Notes: a model not told the origin generated them from the sequence alone. Shown: positions 1-12,921, counted from the stretch's first letter. The stretch: 64,000 bases of DNA from Atkinsonella hypoxylon (GCA_000729835.1 JFHB01000019.1:1-64000), one strand, 5' to 3'. Numbers and translations are program-made.

Positions 1-1368
1 TTTTTTTTCTTTTCTCTCTCTCCTTCTTGCGCCCCTCATGGGAAAAGAATGAAAAGGTCTGGCCATGCATAGTTTGCTTAAAGCAGAGCTAAACTGGCAT
101 TCGGGAAAACTTGCAGTTCAAGCCACTTGCGTCTTTGGGTCTGATTCATACTCAATTGTTGTTGTTTCTTTCTTTTATTTGCCCCCACCTTTTTTTTTTT
201 TTTTTTTCTTTCTTCTTTTTTTTTTTTTTTACGCGGACCATGTTTTGTTAGTCGAACTGGTTGGCACGGATTGGGACTCGAGGCAAACTGCTGCCGAAAA
301 GGAAATCCGCCGACTTGGTCGGGGCCGGGCTTGAGCTCGACGGGCGCCACAAACGGCCAGCCGAACAGGGAGAAAAGGAGGAATACATGTACAGGCATGT
401 ATCTATGTACCCAGATACAACGTATATACCTGCCTGGGTACCTGTGTGGTACTGTAATCCTCAATGGCAGGGGTGAGAACTGCCACTTCCGCCCTCGAGG
501 TGGCTCCACTCCATGGAAGATGGAAGGGTGGAAGGGCAAGAAGGGGTCGGGTTATGATCCGAGACTGGCCCTGTGGCCTTGTGCTCCACTAGGTCCACTG
601 GGTCCACTGGGGTTGCAGGATTGCAGCATTAGACTAGACTAATGGGAAGGCGCGTCCCATTCAATTTCACACTTTCACTCCTTTGAGATAGCCCTAGCCC
701 CTTCCTCTTCCTTGGGTCCTGCAAGTAGTCCTGCCAGTACATATTTACTTGTTAGTGGTCCAGGGTTTGGTGCTGCTTGCTGTAAATGTCAAGTCAACCA
801 GACCTGACCTGACATGGCATGCTAATGGTGCTCAGAATCATTATCTAGTTTACATGTTGAATTTCGTAGAAGCCATTTTAGCCAACGTCTTGGTGACGTC
901 TTGGTGGCTGGCCGCGCATTGTCAAAGAAATCCCGCCAATACCCATGCCTCGTCCTCACTTCGTCCATTTCTCTTATTTGTTAGCGTACGAGAGTACCTT
1001 GGTCTTCCCTTGTCTCCTGTCATGATAGAGAGCCAGAGTCCCCTGTGTATGAACCAGGTCTATCAAGGACCGGAAATCATGGAGGGTGTAAAACTTTTGA
1101 TGATATCGTGAGCCATGGCGCGGCAAATCATGGGATACGGCTCTTCCCGGCAGTCACCCGCCATTGTTGTCTGCCATACATATACCAGTATGTTGCCTCC
1201 CGTTGCCTCATGTCATTACCCGGTGAGATCTGACTACTCTTGCTGGGCATTTAGCCCACTAAGCAAACAACTCCGTCGTTGCCAGTTTGCGAAAGCGAAA
1301 AGAGACAGGAGAGATTGCTAGGAAGCCCAGCGTGAACCAAATACCCTCGTCTCCTAAGGAACATATGT

Positions 1369-1407
<39 letters not shown>

Positions 1408-1651
1408 TGTATTGGTCCTGCTCCGGGACTTTCACGTCTTCGCAATCATCATCATCGTGGTTATAACGTATCGGCTTGCGTCTTGGCCCTTTCTCGAATT
1501 CGGCATTGGAATAAACGAAAAGAGCCCGAGTGTTAGTGCTGAGGCGCTGCAGTACGCTTTGTACGCGATCAAGCAGTAACACAAGATGCCATGAGTCTCA
1601 GATTTTGATTGCTAACTCCAATGCCAGTTGAGGTCCCCAATTTAAAACACC
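1..1651. other. Intergenic region, no gene seen
   Basis: No open frame here resembles a protein I recognise. It holds T-rich tracts around 1-10, 190-230, and an AT dinucleotide run at about 1375-1404. The last part, from about 1450, would be the promoter and leader of the dioxygenase gene that starts at 1652. Confidence 0.6.
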
Positions 1652-3101
1652 ATGGCATTAGAGGGATATGGACCTGTCTGTGGATTACAGGCCGCAGTAC
1701 CCCATCAGCCAGCTCTTCCGATTACTTTGAACGAGATATCTGGTCTTCCAAAAGGCTTTCCCTCTCTGCTGGATTCGCCTATGGCTTGGTCCGGGGCTCA
1801 ATTCAAGAGTGACACCGAATATGTGCTTCGCCTCACCAGACGCCATGTGCAAGAAATCGAGCTTGCTCTTCAGAATTTCAACCGTAAGCAGCATCAGCCA
1901 ATCACATCAGATGAAACATACTTATTTGCATGACAAGAACTCGGCCTTGACGGCGACCTGGTATGCAGGGATAATTTTCCCCTCCCTACTCTCGAAAGAC
2001 ACTTGAAGCGCCTTCGTGAAGATATTCACTTTGGCAGGGGGTTTGGGCTCATCCGTGGATTGAACCCGCAACGATACTCGGTCGAGGACTTGACCACCAT
2101 CTACCTTGGCCTCCAGAACTATATCGCCAATTTGCAGGGAAGGCAAGACAAGAAGGGCAATATGCTGGGTGAGCAATTCCCCTTTCCACACTCTCCATAA
2201 CCTAGTAGACACATCGAACCAAGTTGACAAGAAGCCAGTTCATATCGTGGCAGACAACTCCACAAAGATGAAAGCCTCGCATCATCGCCATTCCACGTCG
2301 CCAATTGTAAGAGAAACCATGGGTTTCTGAGCAACTTTGAGGAGAGAAGGAGAAAGAAGAAAAGAAAGGCCAATACGCTAACACCATGCTTGCTAGACGT
2401 TTCATACCGAAGAAGCCGGCGACGTTGTCAGTTGGCTTACCAGAAACACCGCCGTTGCTGGTGGGAGGTGCATCATCGCTTCTTTGCATACGGTTTATAA
2501 TGCGCTTGCAGCCACACGCCCTGATTTAGTTCGTGCACTAGCCCGGTCCGATTGGCCATTTGCATTGTGAGCACCCCCTGCCCCCGTTTTTGTGCGTTGA
2601 CAAGTACAACAAGGGTTATTAAACCCGGTAGAGTGCTGGATGCTGAGTGTTGATAGGCCGCGGTTTCATTGCCGGCCTGTTTTGTTTTACCATGATGGCA
2701 GGGTTATTACCAACTTCGGTAGAGCCGCATTAATTGGCAGTGCAAGCCACCCTCGACCGGACAATCTGCCCAAGCTGACCAGTCTTCAAATAGAAGCACT
2801 GGATGCCATCGAAGCCATTGCAAAGGCAACGCAGCTGGAAATCAAAACTCAAGCCGGGGACCTTCATTTTATCAACAACTTGGCGATACTTCATCGACGT
2901 GAAGGCTTCGTCAACGGCGCTTCGTCCAAGGAAAAACGTCACTTGGTGCGGATGCGAATTCGAGACGATGCCGCGGGCTGGAGCATCCCCCCGGACTTGC
3001 ATCATGAATGGAGCAAAGCATTTGACTCAGCATTAGCTCGGGTATGGCATCTCGAGCCGATGCCGGATGGCTATTTCCCCTTGCGATCTCAGTCGAACTG
3101 A
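1652..3101 (+). CDS. TauD/TfdA-family Fe(II)/2-oxoglutarate dioxygenase
   Basis: Predicted exons are 1652-1883, 1938-2168, 2239-2306, 2397-2566 and 2648-3101. They join in phase to 384 residues, with introns of 54, 70, 90 and 81 bp. The family uses Fe(II) and 2-oxoglutarate to hydroxylate small substrates (taurine, phenoxyacetates and others). The first metal-binding pair is visible as F-H-T-E-E at the start of exon 4. The distal His (N-L-A-I-L-H-R-R) and the Arg for 2-oxoglutarate (H-L-V-R-M-R) lie in exon 5. The usual Asp of H-x-D is Glu here, which some family members accept. The start at 1652 is an ATG in a good context (caccATGgc) and gives the usual family length of 350-400 residues. 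There is no signal peptide, so it is probably cytosolic. The substrate cannot be read from sequence. Confidence 0.85.
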
Positions 3102-4690
3102 GGTACAAATGTCGCCTCATAAGCCCGAGATGCAGTCGTCCCTCGATGGACAACGGCCGGCATTATGGCCAAGTGACAGTGGGTAGTGTGAGGATGTGGA
3201 TGCGGAATCTCCTAGAAGCAGAGAATGGGGTGCGTCATCCTTGGAGCAAGTTTCAGAGCAAAGGTCTAATGTTGGACTTGCATAAGCTGGCGCAGTGTTG
3301 CATAGAAATTTGTGCTGGGCGCGTTTTGGCGGCGTTGTGGTTTAGAGAAAAGGTGTTTGCCATTATTGCTTTTTTGCGTCTTGTCCAAAAGACTCATTCC
3401 CCACATTCGCCCCTTTTTCTCTCTTTTCTTTTTCAGTTTGTTTTTTCTTTTAGACTCGAAATGACCTGGCGACAGGCCACTAGTTGATAGAATGTGTCAG
3501 CCGTATACGGAATAAATAAAACAGTGTGCGCTCAAGGTGCTCGAACTGGCTGTGATTTTTTCTACGTGCTCTACAGTTATACATGAGCGAGATCCTTTGA
3601 TCTAACAATGAGGTAGCCCCCCTGCCGAATCTGCGCCAGGGAGGTTTATCAGGTTGAAATGCCCCAATTCGAGCTTCCCACTTCGGGCCCTTGGAGGAAA
3701 GCATGCAACGTAGCGCAGCCTAGTTACTCTATCTTGACATCGAATGAGAAGTGCTTCTGATTCTGCAGTGTTTCATGCATTATATCGCTGAAGAAAGACT
3801 GGTCGTCAACCCCCAAGGGATGGATGGCTGCGGGACCCATTGGCGACGCTTGTCCTACTGTCCACGACTTGTCGATACGCGTACCATATAAGCGGCCGTT
3901 CGCACATGTACCCACAGCGTTCGAGAACCGTGGTCTTCGGACTTCTGAAAACTTGTCAATGCGTGGAGGAGTAGCTAGAGAGTCGCCAGAGAGTAGCCAA
4001 GATTAAAGTCGTGGCATCCAGGCCACTGGACAACTGCACGGCAAGTGTGAGGAAACAAACTTCTCATCTCCCGAGTTCGTCGTAACGATGCCAGTTGACC
4101 CTTTAATGCGGCATGTATGCCTTTGTGCCCGTATTACTCAAGACTGCCGGTATACGGAGTAGTCCGTATGAAGTAGTAGGGAATATGAAGAACGGAGCAG
4201 GGGCTAAGGGATGCGGTAATACGGGGGACCAGGAGACAGGAGACAGAAAGGAGACGAGGTCGGATCGTACTCTATGCCGCGCGGACCCAGGATTATAATT
4301 TGCTTTGTTTCGATTCTTGAGCTTCGTTGTGCATCAGCCCTTAGCCACATATCCAGAGAGTCAGGTGTACGGTACTGACTGTGAGACAAGCTAAGGTGAA
4401 CGTCAATCGGGAGACGCTCCATTTAAACGGCTTTGGCGACATTTGATGAGGGAAACGAATCCAAGAATAGAAGTGGCTGGCGGTTTCATGTGTTCTTCAG
4501 TCAGGCCCCATGTTCCTGGGAAACTTTGCACCAGTCTCTTGACAATCCAACCTCAACCAATTTGTCCCCGGTTCCTTCCTTCCAAGGGCCAGATGCCGTT
4601 GAGGTTCTAGAGCCTGAATCTAGGCTTAAAGGGGCCAATTAAAAGAGCTGTTGTACGCCACTTAGACCCAACCCGTGACCCACAGATACC

Positions 4691-4725
4691 TCAGGTCAGG
4701 TCAGGTCAGGTCAGGTCAGGTCAGG
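4691..4725. repeat. TCAGG pentanucleotide microsatellite, 7 copies
   Basis: Seven perfect head-to-tail copies of TCAGG lie about 340 bp upstream of the phosphatase start codon. Confidence 0.95.
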
Positions 4726-4932
4726 TTCAAAACCTCGGGTCATCTACAGATTAGCAGACATCGACATCGTGCAAGCGACCCTAGGATGAGCTCTTAGGCA
4801 AGAGTACGACAACGGTAGCACAGCCTCAGGGCACCGCAGAACTCCTTGCTTGGCGCGTCGTGGCACCTTTACGCTCTCTGCTACGACTCACGACGCCCCC
4901 GACACCGTGCTGAAAGTCGACCGAAGCTCCTT

Positions 4933-4966
4933 GAAATACCCCATGAAATACCCCATGAAATACCCC
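4933..4966. repeat. 12-bp tandem repeat, nearly 3 copies
   Basis: The unit GAAATACCCCAT occurs at 4933, 4945 and (last copy truncated) 4957. It lies about 100 bp before the phosphatase ATG, probably in its leader. Confidence 0.9.
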
Positions 4967-5068
4967 AGATAGGCTCCTTGTTGAGTGTGTCTCCTGTCTT
5001 ACACGGCCTGGATTACTGCACGCTGGCCAGCAGCCAAATTCGGCATCTTGGGCAGTCAAATCGCTTTC

Positions 5069-7218
5069 ATGGCGTCCTTGACATGCGGCAAGCTCCCACG
5101 CGGGCAACTTGTGGGCTACCAGCCGGTATACCATGACGATGACGATGACGCTCGACATACCGAATTTGCGGACAACCCGGAAAAACCTGTGATGGAGTGC
5201 TCACAGCCTCAGATTGCACCCCTAGTCGGTTCTCCTCCACGCCCTTCCAAAGTCGAGAAGCGATGGCGACTCGCAACATATGTCCTATCCATCTTAGTCG
5301 TTGTGCTTCTTGCTATCGTGATCTTTTTATCACTCCCATTGTCATTTAGGACAAAGAATAGTGACGACTCGTGTCCATGCCGACCTAAAGATGTCCCCCA
5401 GTACTTCCAGACGTCTCCGGAACTTTGGCCGGGTCCAACAGCTACGGGTCAAGCCGCATTCATGGCACAGACGAGAACCTTCAACCCAGAAGCCACCTAT
5501 GTACCCAATGAACCTCTGCAGACATCTTTACCTATTGAAGGAATGAGCAGCGGCAACCAGAGTATTTTCAAAATGATGGGCTTCTTGTCCCCATATATGC
5601 CGTCTCCTGGCTTTGGTGTGGACGAATTTCCTTTGCCCGCTGGAGCAGAAATTCTTCAACTTCAGATGCTCTCTAGGCATGGAGCACGATACCCAACTCC
5701 TGGCTCTGAAGCTGCCCTACTGGGAGAAAAGCTTGCCAACGCCACTGGGACATTCAAAACCCGAGGGTCTTTGGCATTCCTCCAGGACTGGAGGTATGAG
5801 CTAGGTGTTGGGATTCTGGTGCCCAAGGGCCGACAAGAACTCTTCGACTCAGGTGTGTTTCTGTTTACTAGAATTGGAGCAAGACGGCTCATACTCATTA
5901 CTCACTTCTACAGGTGTCTTACACAGCTACATGTATGGTGGCCTATATAATCCTCAGAGCAAGATCATTGTCCGGACAACAGTAAGCGAATATGCTGATC
6001 TTATCTTTGCACATTTCTTTGCTGATCCAATCCAAACAAGACACAAGATAGGATGCTCAAATCTGCTGAAAACTGGATGGCCGGCTTCTTTGGCCTGGAG
6101 TGGTGAGTATCTAGCAGCGCGTTTTGTTCCGGGAAGCTCAGATGTTGACGTTGACAAGGACCAATAACGCGACCATCGAGGTTATAATAGAGGAGAAAGG
6201 GTTCAACAATTCTCTGGAAGGATCACTGAATTGCCCCAACTCATATACCAAGACTTCGAACAGGGAAGCGCAGAAGATGTGGACCCATGAGTACCTTCAG
6301 GATGGTATGTTCAAGACCCCCATGTAGTTCTCAGGAATGCGTTACGCGCCATCATACATGAACATGATACTTAGACTCTCACTCAGCCCAGAAAAGATTT
6401 CAATCCATGACAGAAGGCTTCACCTGGACAATCGACGACATATACGCGGCTCAGACCATGTGTCCATACGAAACTGTTGCTTACGGCTTCAGCAAGTTCT
6501 GTGACTTGTTCACTTACCGGGAGTGGCGTGATTTTGGATATTCCATTGACCTGTACTTTACGTCAATAAGTGGCTTTCATAGTCCCACGGGAGTGAGTTT
6601 TCCGCCATTCAAGCAGGCAGCCTCTTCGCTCAACTCACACTGACGCACCAATAGAGAGCCGTTGGCATCAGTTACCAACAGGAAATCATGGCGCGATTGA
6701 AGAACCATACTCTTGGGTACTCGGGCTCGCTGTTTAACGTCACTCTTGATAATAACACAGAAACCTTTCCCCTGAACCAGACCTTGTATTTTGACTTCTC
6801 ACACGACACCAACATTGTGTCCATATTGACAGCCTTTGGTCTCAGCCAATTTGCTGAGAGACTGCCTGCCCAAGAATATCCAGGCGAGCACAACTTTACC
6901 GTGTCACACATAACTCCGTTCGGAGCACGACTGGATATGGAGATTATCAAAACTCCCAAGCCACTGTCACCACATCGAGACGGGTACTTGCAGGGTGACG
7001 AAACCAAGTACATACACTTTGTTTTGAATCAGCGCACAATTCCCCTGGGCAGGAGTTTTCCAGAGTGCGACGTGAAACGACGGGATGGATGGTGTGAGTT
7101 GGACACATTCATTAAGATTCAGGAAGGCATGCTTGCCAAAGCACAAGTTGAACATGCTTGTTTTGGAGACTACCCTGCTGTTAAGTACGGAGAAGTTACA
7201 GACGGTGCTCCGCCCTGA
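5069..7218 (+). CDS. Membrane-anchored histidine acid phosphatase (phytase-like)
   Basis: Predicted exons are 5069-5852, 5914-5981, 6041-6102, 6159-6304, 6387-6592 and 6655-7218, joining to 609 residues. The branch-2 histidine phosphatase signature R-H-G-A-R-Y-P is at residues 203-209, and the acid pair H-D (S-H-D-T-N) at about 472-473. The family releases phosphate from phosphomonoesters such as phytate. Unlike classical secreted phytases there is no N-terminal signal peptide. Instead a roughly 68-residue head with a run of five Asp precedes one strong hydrophobic segment (about residues 69-92), which predicts a type II membrane protein with the catalytic domain outside. Several N-x-S/T sites in the C-terminal half fit a glycosylated ectodomain. 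The start at 5069 is chosen because the frame continues upstream (ATG-less part and a near-cognate at 4985) without homology-like sequence; a later Met at residue 42 would still keep the anchor. Confidence 0.92.
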
Positions 7219-7991
7219 CGTCTGTTTCGAGCTCCTGTACGAACAGTATATAATGATGGGATATTATGTATAGGAATAGGAAGGAATGATGTTTTGCTAA
7301 GTGTAGCTAAGCGTGTACATGATATGGATCATTCGGGCAATATTGGGTAAAATATGACTTTGGTTTTGAACATGATTCGTGTCCAAGGCTTATTCATCCT
7401 ATTACCTCCATTTAGGCTCGAACGGCGCGTGGCGCAGAGGGCCTACAAAAGTCCATAACGCAGCCTTCCTTCAAACGGATGATAGTAAGGATGGGAAAAT
7501 GATATACTTCGAGCACGGCATTCCACCCAAGGGGACAAGGTGAAGCGGCCGTTTTGATTGTGCATGGCGATGTTGACGTGTGTCTATCTGCACGAGAGTG
7601 CAACTCAGAACGCGCCCGTAATACCAGCCTCATTCAGGTCACTAGCCTTCACGGCCTACGTTGCGCATTCCACACCTAGCATGGTGCTATCAAAGAGGTA
7701 TAGTCGAGCGCACGTATGGGGAACTCTGTATGATTCGAGTGCAAGAGCAAATGTGGCGAAGCAATACTTCGCATGCTCCCATTTCTATCTATATAGGGCA
7801 TTTCTACCACCCATGAAAAAAAAAAAAAAAACAAGCACATTTGAATATTTAATCGTGCTCCAACGCCGGCTATGAAACCCATGAATCAGACGAAAACGAA
7901 GTATTTGTGCCGGTTGCAAACAAAAGTGTCACACCTCGCATAGATGAAACAAAATAAGATATGTTAGGAAACGCAGACAGGCATTTGCGCC
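7219..7991. other. Convergent 3' region, no gene seen
   Basis: This stretch lies between the stop codons of the phosphatase (+) and the ammonium transporter (-). It would hold both 3' UTRs. There is a run of about 15 A at 7817-7831. No supported coding frame was found. Confidence 0.6.
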
Positions 7992-9703
7992 TCAATCTCT
8001 CTTCTCGTTGTCGGAGCGGTGTCCGTCAGAAGGATCTCGGACCGAGGATGTCGGTGTCTTCCTTTCGGCCTGGCCTGAACCACTGGCAGGTCGAATCATG
8101 CTGGCATGCTCCTGGATGCCATGTTGGGGCGCGATGTGGCCATCGCGCGAAGGGTCATCGCTGGGCGGGCTCCAGGCCAGGAAGTCACGGCGAACTTCGA
8201 CGTAGTCGTAGCTGAACTCGGAGTGCTCGGAGTCGTCCATGCCGAGCAGTTCGGCTTCCTCGCTGGCGCGCAGCTTGAGGCCGGGAAAGAGATCGACGAG
8301 CTTGGCGATGATGGCGGACATGACGAAGGCGTATGCGGATCCGGCCACGATGGCAGCAATCTGCCAGCCGATGAGCTTGTAGTTGCCGTCGATGAAGCCG
8401 CCGGTGGCGCCGACATTGACGCCATCGAGGCCGATGACTTTGCCGGTGGCGAAGAAGGCGTTGAAGATGAGGCCGACCATGCCGCCGATGCCGTGCTCAG
8501 CAAAGACATCGAGGGAGTCATCGATGCGAACAAGGAACTTGACTGTAGCATATTTGGTCAGCACCAAGTGTCAAAAAAAGAACAAGAAAAAGAAAAAGAA
8601 AAAGAAAAACATACTCTTTGTACCAAAGTTGCAGCACACGCCAGAAACGACGCCCAAGGCAATACTGGCCCAGGGATCAATAAAGCCAGAAGCCGGCGTA
8701 GCAGCAACAAGACCAGATATGGTGCCAGAGCACCAGCCGACCATGGACCACTTCTTAGCCAGCCTATAGTCAAGAAGACACCAAGTCATGGCGGCAAACA
8801 TGGCAGTGAGGCACGAGTTCCAGCAAGCCAAGACGGCACGGAGGTTGGCGCCAAAGGCAGACCCCCCGTTGAAGCCGAGCCATCCGAACCAGAGGAAGAC
8901 AGTGCCAAGGGTGATGAGCGAAATGTTGTGCGGGCGAAAGTTCATCATCATCTTCTCGTTGCGACGACCCAGCACCCACGAGTACGCCAGGGCCGACATG
9001 CCGGAGCCGATCTCGACGGGGACACCGCCGGCGTAATCGAGGACGCCGTTCTTGAAGCACCAGCCATTCGCGTTCCAGACCCAGTATGCCAGAGGGCAGT
9101 AGACGAGGGTGGCCCAGAAGAAGATGAAGACCATGCTGGGGATGACACGGCCTCGCTCGGCGACGGCTCCGACGGTGATGGCGCCGGTGACGGCACAGAA
9201 CATCATCTGGTAGAAGGAGTAGAGCAGAGCCGGGATCAGAGGCGAGCCGACCGAGGGCGTGGCCCAGACCTTCATGAGACCAAAGTGCTTGAGGTCGCCG
9301 ATGTAAGCGTTGCCGGAGGTCTGGCCGAATGCGAGGGAATAGCCCCAGAAGTACCACTGGAAGACGATGACGCTAAAGGACATCATGGCGACCCAGAGCA
9401 TGGACAGGGCCGATTTCCTTCGTGCGAGCCCGGAGTAGAGGAAGGCAATGCCGGGAACCATGAGGAGGACGAGACAGGAGGCGATAAGGATGAAGGCCTG
9501 GTCACCGGCTTGGTACCATTGATTGAGGTTTTCGGTTCCTTCGGGTACAATTGTTAGTATTTGCGTCTTTTGTCCACCATCCATTTTCATTTCGATTGGT
9601 TGTTTTGTTTGAATCCTCGTGGCAAAAACGTACTGGAATCACCGCCAATCTCATTATCGGTGCCATTAAAGGCAGTGGGAGGCCCCGTATGGGCGTACGA
9701 CAT
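7992..9703 (-). CDS. Ammonium transporter, Mep1/Mep3-like (AMT/MEP/Rh family)
   Basis: Exons on the minus strand are 9703-9634, 9538-8615 and 8542-7992, giving 514 residues with introns of 95 and 72 bp. The protein is the plasma-membrane channel/transporter that brings in ammonium. Eleven hydrophobic segments cover residues of about 35-450, followed by a charged cytosolic tail with S/T-P sites. Family landmarks include G-D-Q-A-F near the N-terminus and the F-W-G-Y helix. At the first pore histidine position the residue is Glu (P-V-E-I-G-S-G, about E199), while the second histidine is kept (F-A-E-H-G, about H348). This His-to-Glu exchange is typical of fungal Mep1/Mep3 proteins and differs from Mep2 sensors. 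Exon 1 encodes only 23 residues and starts at the ATG at 9703. Four HGATAR-type sites at 10.67-11.12 kb upstream suggest GATA-factor (AreA/NIT2) nitrogen control; this is an inference. Confidence 0.96.
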
Positions 9704-10828
9704 GATGGGCGAATAACTGAAATTGAAGAGAGGAAAAAAAATAAGAAGAGAAAAAAAAAAAGGAGACTAGGCCGGAGAAACGCGCGTCTTGTCCTGCGAC
9801 TTCGAGACAGTTGCAACTGTTGTCTTTTTTTCCCCTTTTCTTCGAGCAAAGCCAATCGATAGTAATTTAGGGTTTTTTTTTTTTTTTTTTTTCCCACTCC
9901 CGATTGGGGAAAAAAAAGGGCGCCGCGAGATGTCGTCGATCAAGGGGAGGAAGTAAGACTTGGGCCCGTCCAGGGAGATGTGAGGCGGGAGCCGGGGGAT
10001 CGAAGAAGAAACTCAAAAGTCTCTCCACCGTGCAAGAATGCAATGGGGGAGAAAAAGCGGAATGGGGGAGAAGCGAAAGGCAAAGGAAAGGGAAAAAGGA
10101 AAAGCGACGGAAAAGGCAGTTCGGTACGAGTTTATCTATACAAACGCCCTTGTAGGACAAGACAAGACAGGCCGTGGGTAGGGAGAACTAAGGTTTCGGT
10201 TGCGGAAAACAAGACACGCGACAAGCCGACAGGCCGTAATGGCGAGCTTACTCGGGGGCACACTGTTATCATCTTTGTTGTTCCCATGCTGCCCTTTTCC
10301 AGATGCAGTAAAGCATAGGATGTGGAAGCGATATTGGTTTTGCTTGATGCGATACGGATGTCTGGGGTGGGCTGGACACCCCCCCCGATGTGACTACAAA
10401 CACGAACTAGAGAAGAACAATAAAAGGAAAATCAAAAAATCAAAATCAAAATCAAAATCAAAATCCGTTCCACAATTGAACAACAATCCCAGCTTGAGGT
10501 TGCGATAGGGAATTTCCCCCGTAGCTAGCAGACGTTGAGTTGACTCTCTTTTTCCTCCCCAAGGACAAGGAAAGAAGTCCGTCGCCCCCAAAACAAGGCT
10601 GGACTGGAAAAGCAAGAAAAAACGAGGGACCGGCGGAGGCCAGGGCTGAAGTGGCTTTCCTCCACAGATAAGGAAGGGATTCCCGAGTCAGCGCAGCCAA
10701 GTACGCGTGGCTGAGTTCAAGAATGGAAACGTGAAACCAATTCGCCATGCAGGTCTAGTTACCATCCCCAGAAATCGGAGTCACAAATACCCCTCAATGG
10801 TCCTTTGGGGGGGGGGGGAAACAAAAAA

Positions 10829-10864
<36 letters not shown>

Positions 10865-12118
10865 CAAAATATAAGATAAAATAAAAATCCCTGCCGAGCA
10901 AGCCATTCGCTACACAACGAGGAACTTGCCTCGGCGTCTTCCCAAACGCAGGGGTGGCCAAAGTGCTGTTCTCGCGATCCCGGAAATGTCCGCCCGCTCG
11001 CGCAAGTGGGGCAAGTCAGTCGATAAGAAGCCAAAGCAAAACAGGGTCCCTTATCTACAACTGCAGCCAGAAAGGGGCGTGCATTGTGTACCCCCGGGAG
11101 TGCGCATACGGCTGCTGATAAGCATCGCCCGGGAAGCCGTCATTGGCTCCCTTGACTCAGCCGCTTCGGCCACAGCCAACCAGGCACGAGACCTGGCTGC
11201 CAGCCAAGCCAATCTCTGACAAATCACCATGTGAATCCATTACTGGCCCTCTTGGTTCATTATTTAACTTAACCATTCATCGGTACAATTCGACGTGGAC
11301 TAACTAGTTAGTTACGGAATAGACCCTGAAGAAAAGCCACCACGAGCACAGACGAACCGAAACCCACAAGCGACATCGTCTGCCATCTAACGTTACCTCT
11401 TGCTCTTAACCTCGCCTACCCAACCCATTTCCAGCCGTGACCGCGGGAAGGGGAACCCACCCAGTTCCTGGGCCAGTTCCTGGGAAGTGGCATTGACAGC
11501 GGCAACAAGAGCATTGAGTAAATTACACCGGGCCGTATAAAACTGTACAAAAGGCTGACGAAGTGGCCGATTGATTTCCAACCAAAAGCCGTTCCGTACC
11601 TACGTCTGCGCGATTGACCGCGAAGAAGGGCTTGGTTGGCATTCGAGAACGCAAATTGCGTCGTACGTCGGACCTTGTGCACTGCCTGATTTAAGCTTGA
11701 TGGAACTGCCGATGAGCTTATCGGCGAGGTTAATGGACGTAATCGTATCGTACAGGTTATGCGTCGTCATCGTGGTCCATCGACATGCCCCTTGCTGCAT
11801 TTCACTATCCGTATCAACGCATCTTCCATAAGGAAACTGCATAACAGGGCCTGAATCTCATTGGTTGTTGAGCTTCAAACAAATACATGTTGACCGACTG
11901 ATGGCCCAAGAAATTACTGGTAATGTGTCCGTTTGATCAGAGAGTGACATCCAAGCACACCATTCATCTCGACTCCTCTTAGCCAAGAACCATACCATCA
12001 AGAAGAAACAAAAAGCCGCAAAAAAAAAAAAAAAACCCTTTTTTTGAGCTTCTCATCAGATGTGTACATTCAATGCCAGATTTTCCTACAACGCCAAAGT
12101 TCCACATATGTCCACTCT
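9704..12118. other. Long upstream region of the ammonium transporter
   Basis: No supported gene. Low-complexity sequence is abundant: T run at 9871-9890, AAATC repeats near 10435-10464, a G run near 10807-10818, and AT dinucleotides near 10832-10858. One copy of TACGGAATA sits at 11313-11321. The right end carries the 3' side of the CRT10-domain gene. Confidence 0.55.
10676..11121. promoter_or_regulatory. Candidate GATA-factor site cluster
   Basis: HGATAR-like sites are AGATAA at 10676 and 10874, CGATAAG at 11021 and TGATAAG at 11116, all on the + strand. They lie 1.0-1.4 kb upstream of the ammonium transporter start codon. Fungal ammonium permease genes are commonly switched on by AreA/NIT2 through such sites. 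Short GATA motifs also occur by chance, so support is modest. Confidence 0.3.
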
Positions 12119-12883
12119 CTAAAATATACACACCTTGCCACTTTGTTCTTCCCTGCTTAGCTCATAAGTCAAGATATCATGATTCCTATAATGCAACATC
12201 AATCTGTACCGTCTTGGCTCCGCAGCACGACCCCTTTCATCGCCCGTGCCCATGACCACATCCTCCTGCACTGGGCCGATAGCCATACCGTGCAGAGGTC
12301 GTTTGTTGGTCCGGAATACGGCTTCGTCTGACTGCCGCGGTAGCACCCATTCGAGACGGAGGCCATGGTGAAGCAGGCCCGGCCATTTCTCGACTGGCTG
12401 TGCGAGGCGGGTGGGGGTTGCGAGCAGTACTCGTCCGATGGGAGATCCGATGATGATCAGAAACAGTTCAGGGATATGGACAACCATGCTGAGACGGCTT
12501 GTTGCTCGAAAGTGAGGCCGCATAGTTCGACCGGGTGATAAGCCCATCGTCAAAGCATACGGGCACAGTATGCCGTACTCAGGTAATCCCTTTTGATTCG
12601 GTCTGTCCAGCGTCCGCATTTCAAGATCCTTTTCATACGTTCGAATCACATGATAACGTTCTGCAAACTCGCCCAACGCAGACACGTAACCCTGGCTATT
12701 CACATTATACACTATAGGTCTTTCGAGAAATCGAGCTAGAGCGACCGGCTCCCTTGGAACATCAGACATTCCTCCGCTGTGTGGCATATAAGTCATGTCA
12801 AGGAGAGTTGGGGTACGATGCGGTGATACCTTCTTCACACAAGGCGAGCCTGGTGCGCCTCTAGTGTCCGTGTTATCTGCGGC

Positions 12884-12921
<38 letters not shown>

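Larger units (their letters stand above)
3102..5068. other. Intergenic region between dioxygenase and phosphatase
   Basis: No supported gene. A 63-codon minus-strand frame at 3724-3915 is preceded by a possible acceptor (complement of ctctctag near 3975), but no first exon was found. The region also holds one copy of TACGGAGTA (4153-4161), one of TACGGAATA (3506-3514), and the TCAGG and GAAATACCCCAT tandem repeats listed separately. Confidence 0.5.

Noticed and set aside
3724..3915. 63-codon minus-strand frame with a possible splice acceptor upstream
   Set aside because: No first exon or start codon could be found and no family is recognised.
8106..9557. 483-codon open frame antisense to the ammonium transporter
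   Set aside because: It spans the transporter exons and an intron on the opposite strand, is rich in D/E/G as an artefact of GC-ending codons, and matches no family.
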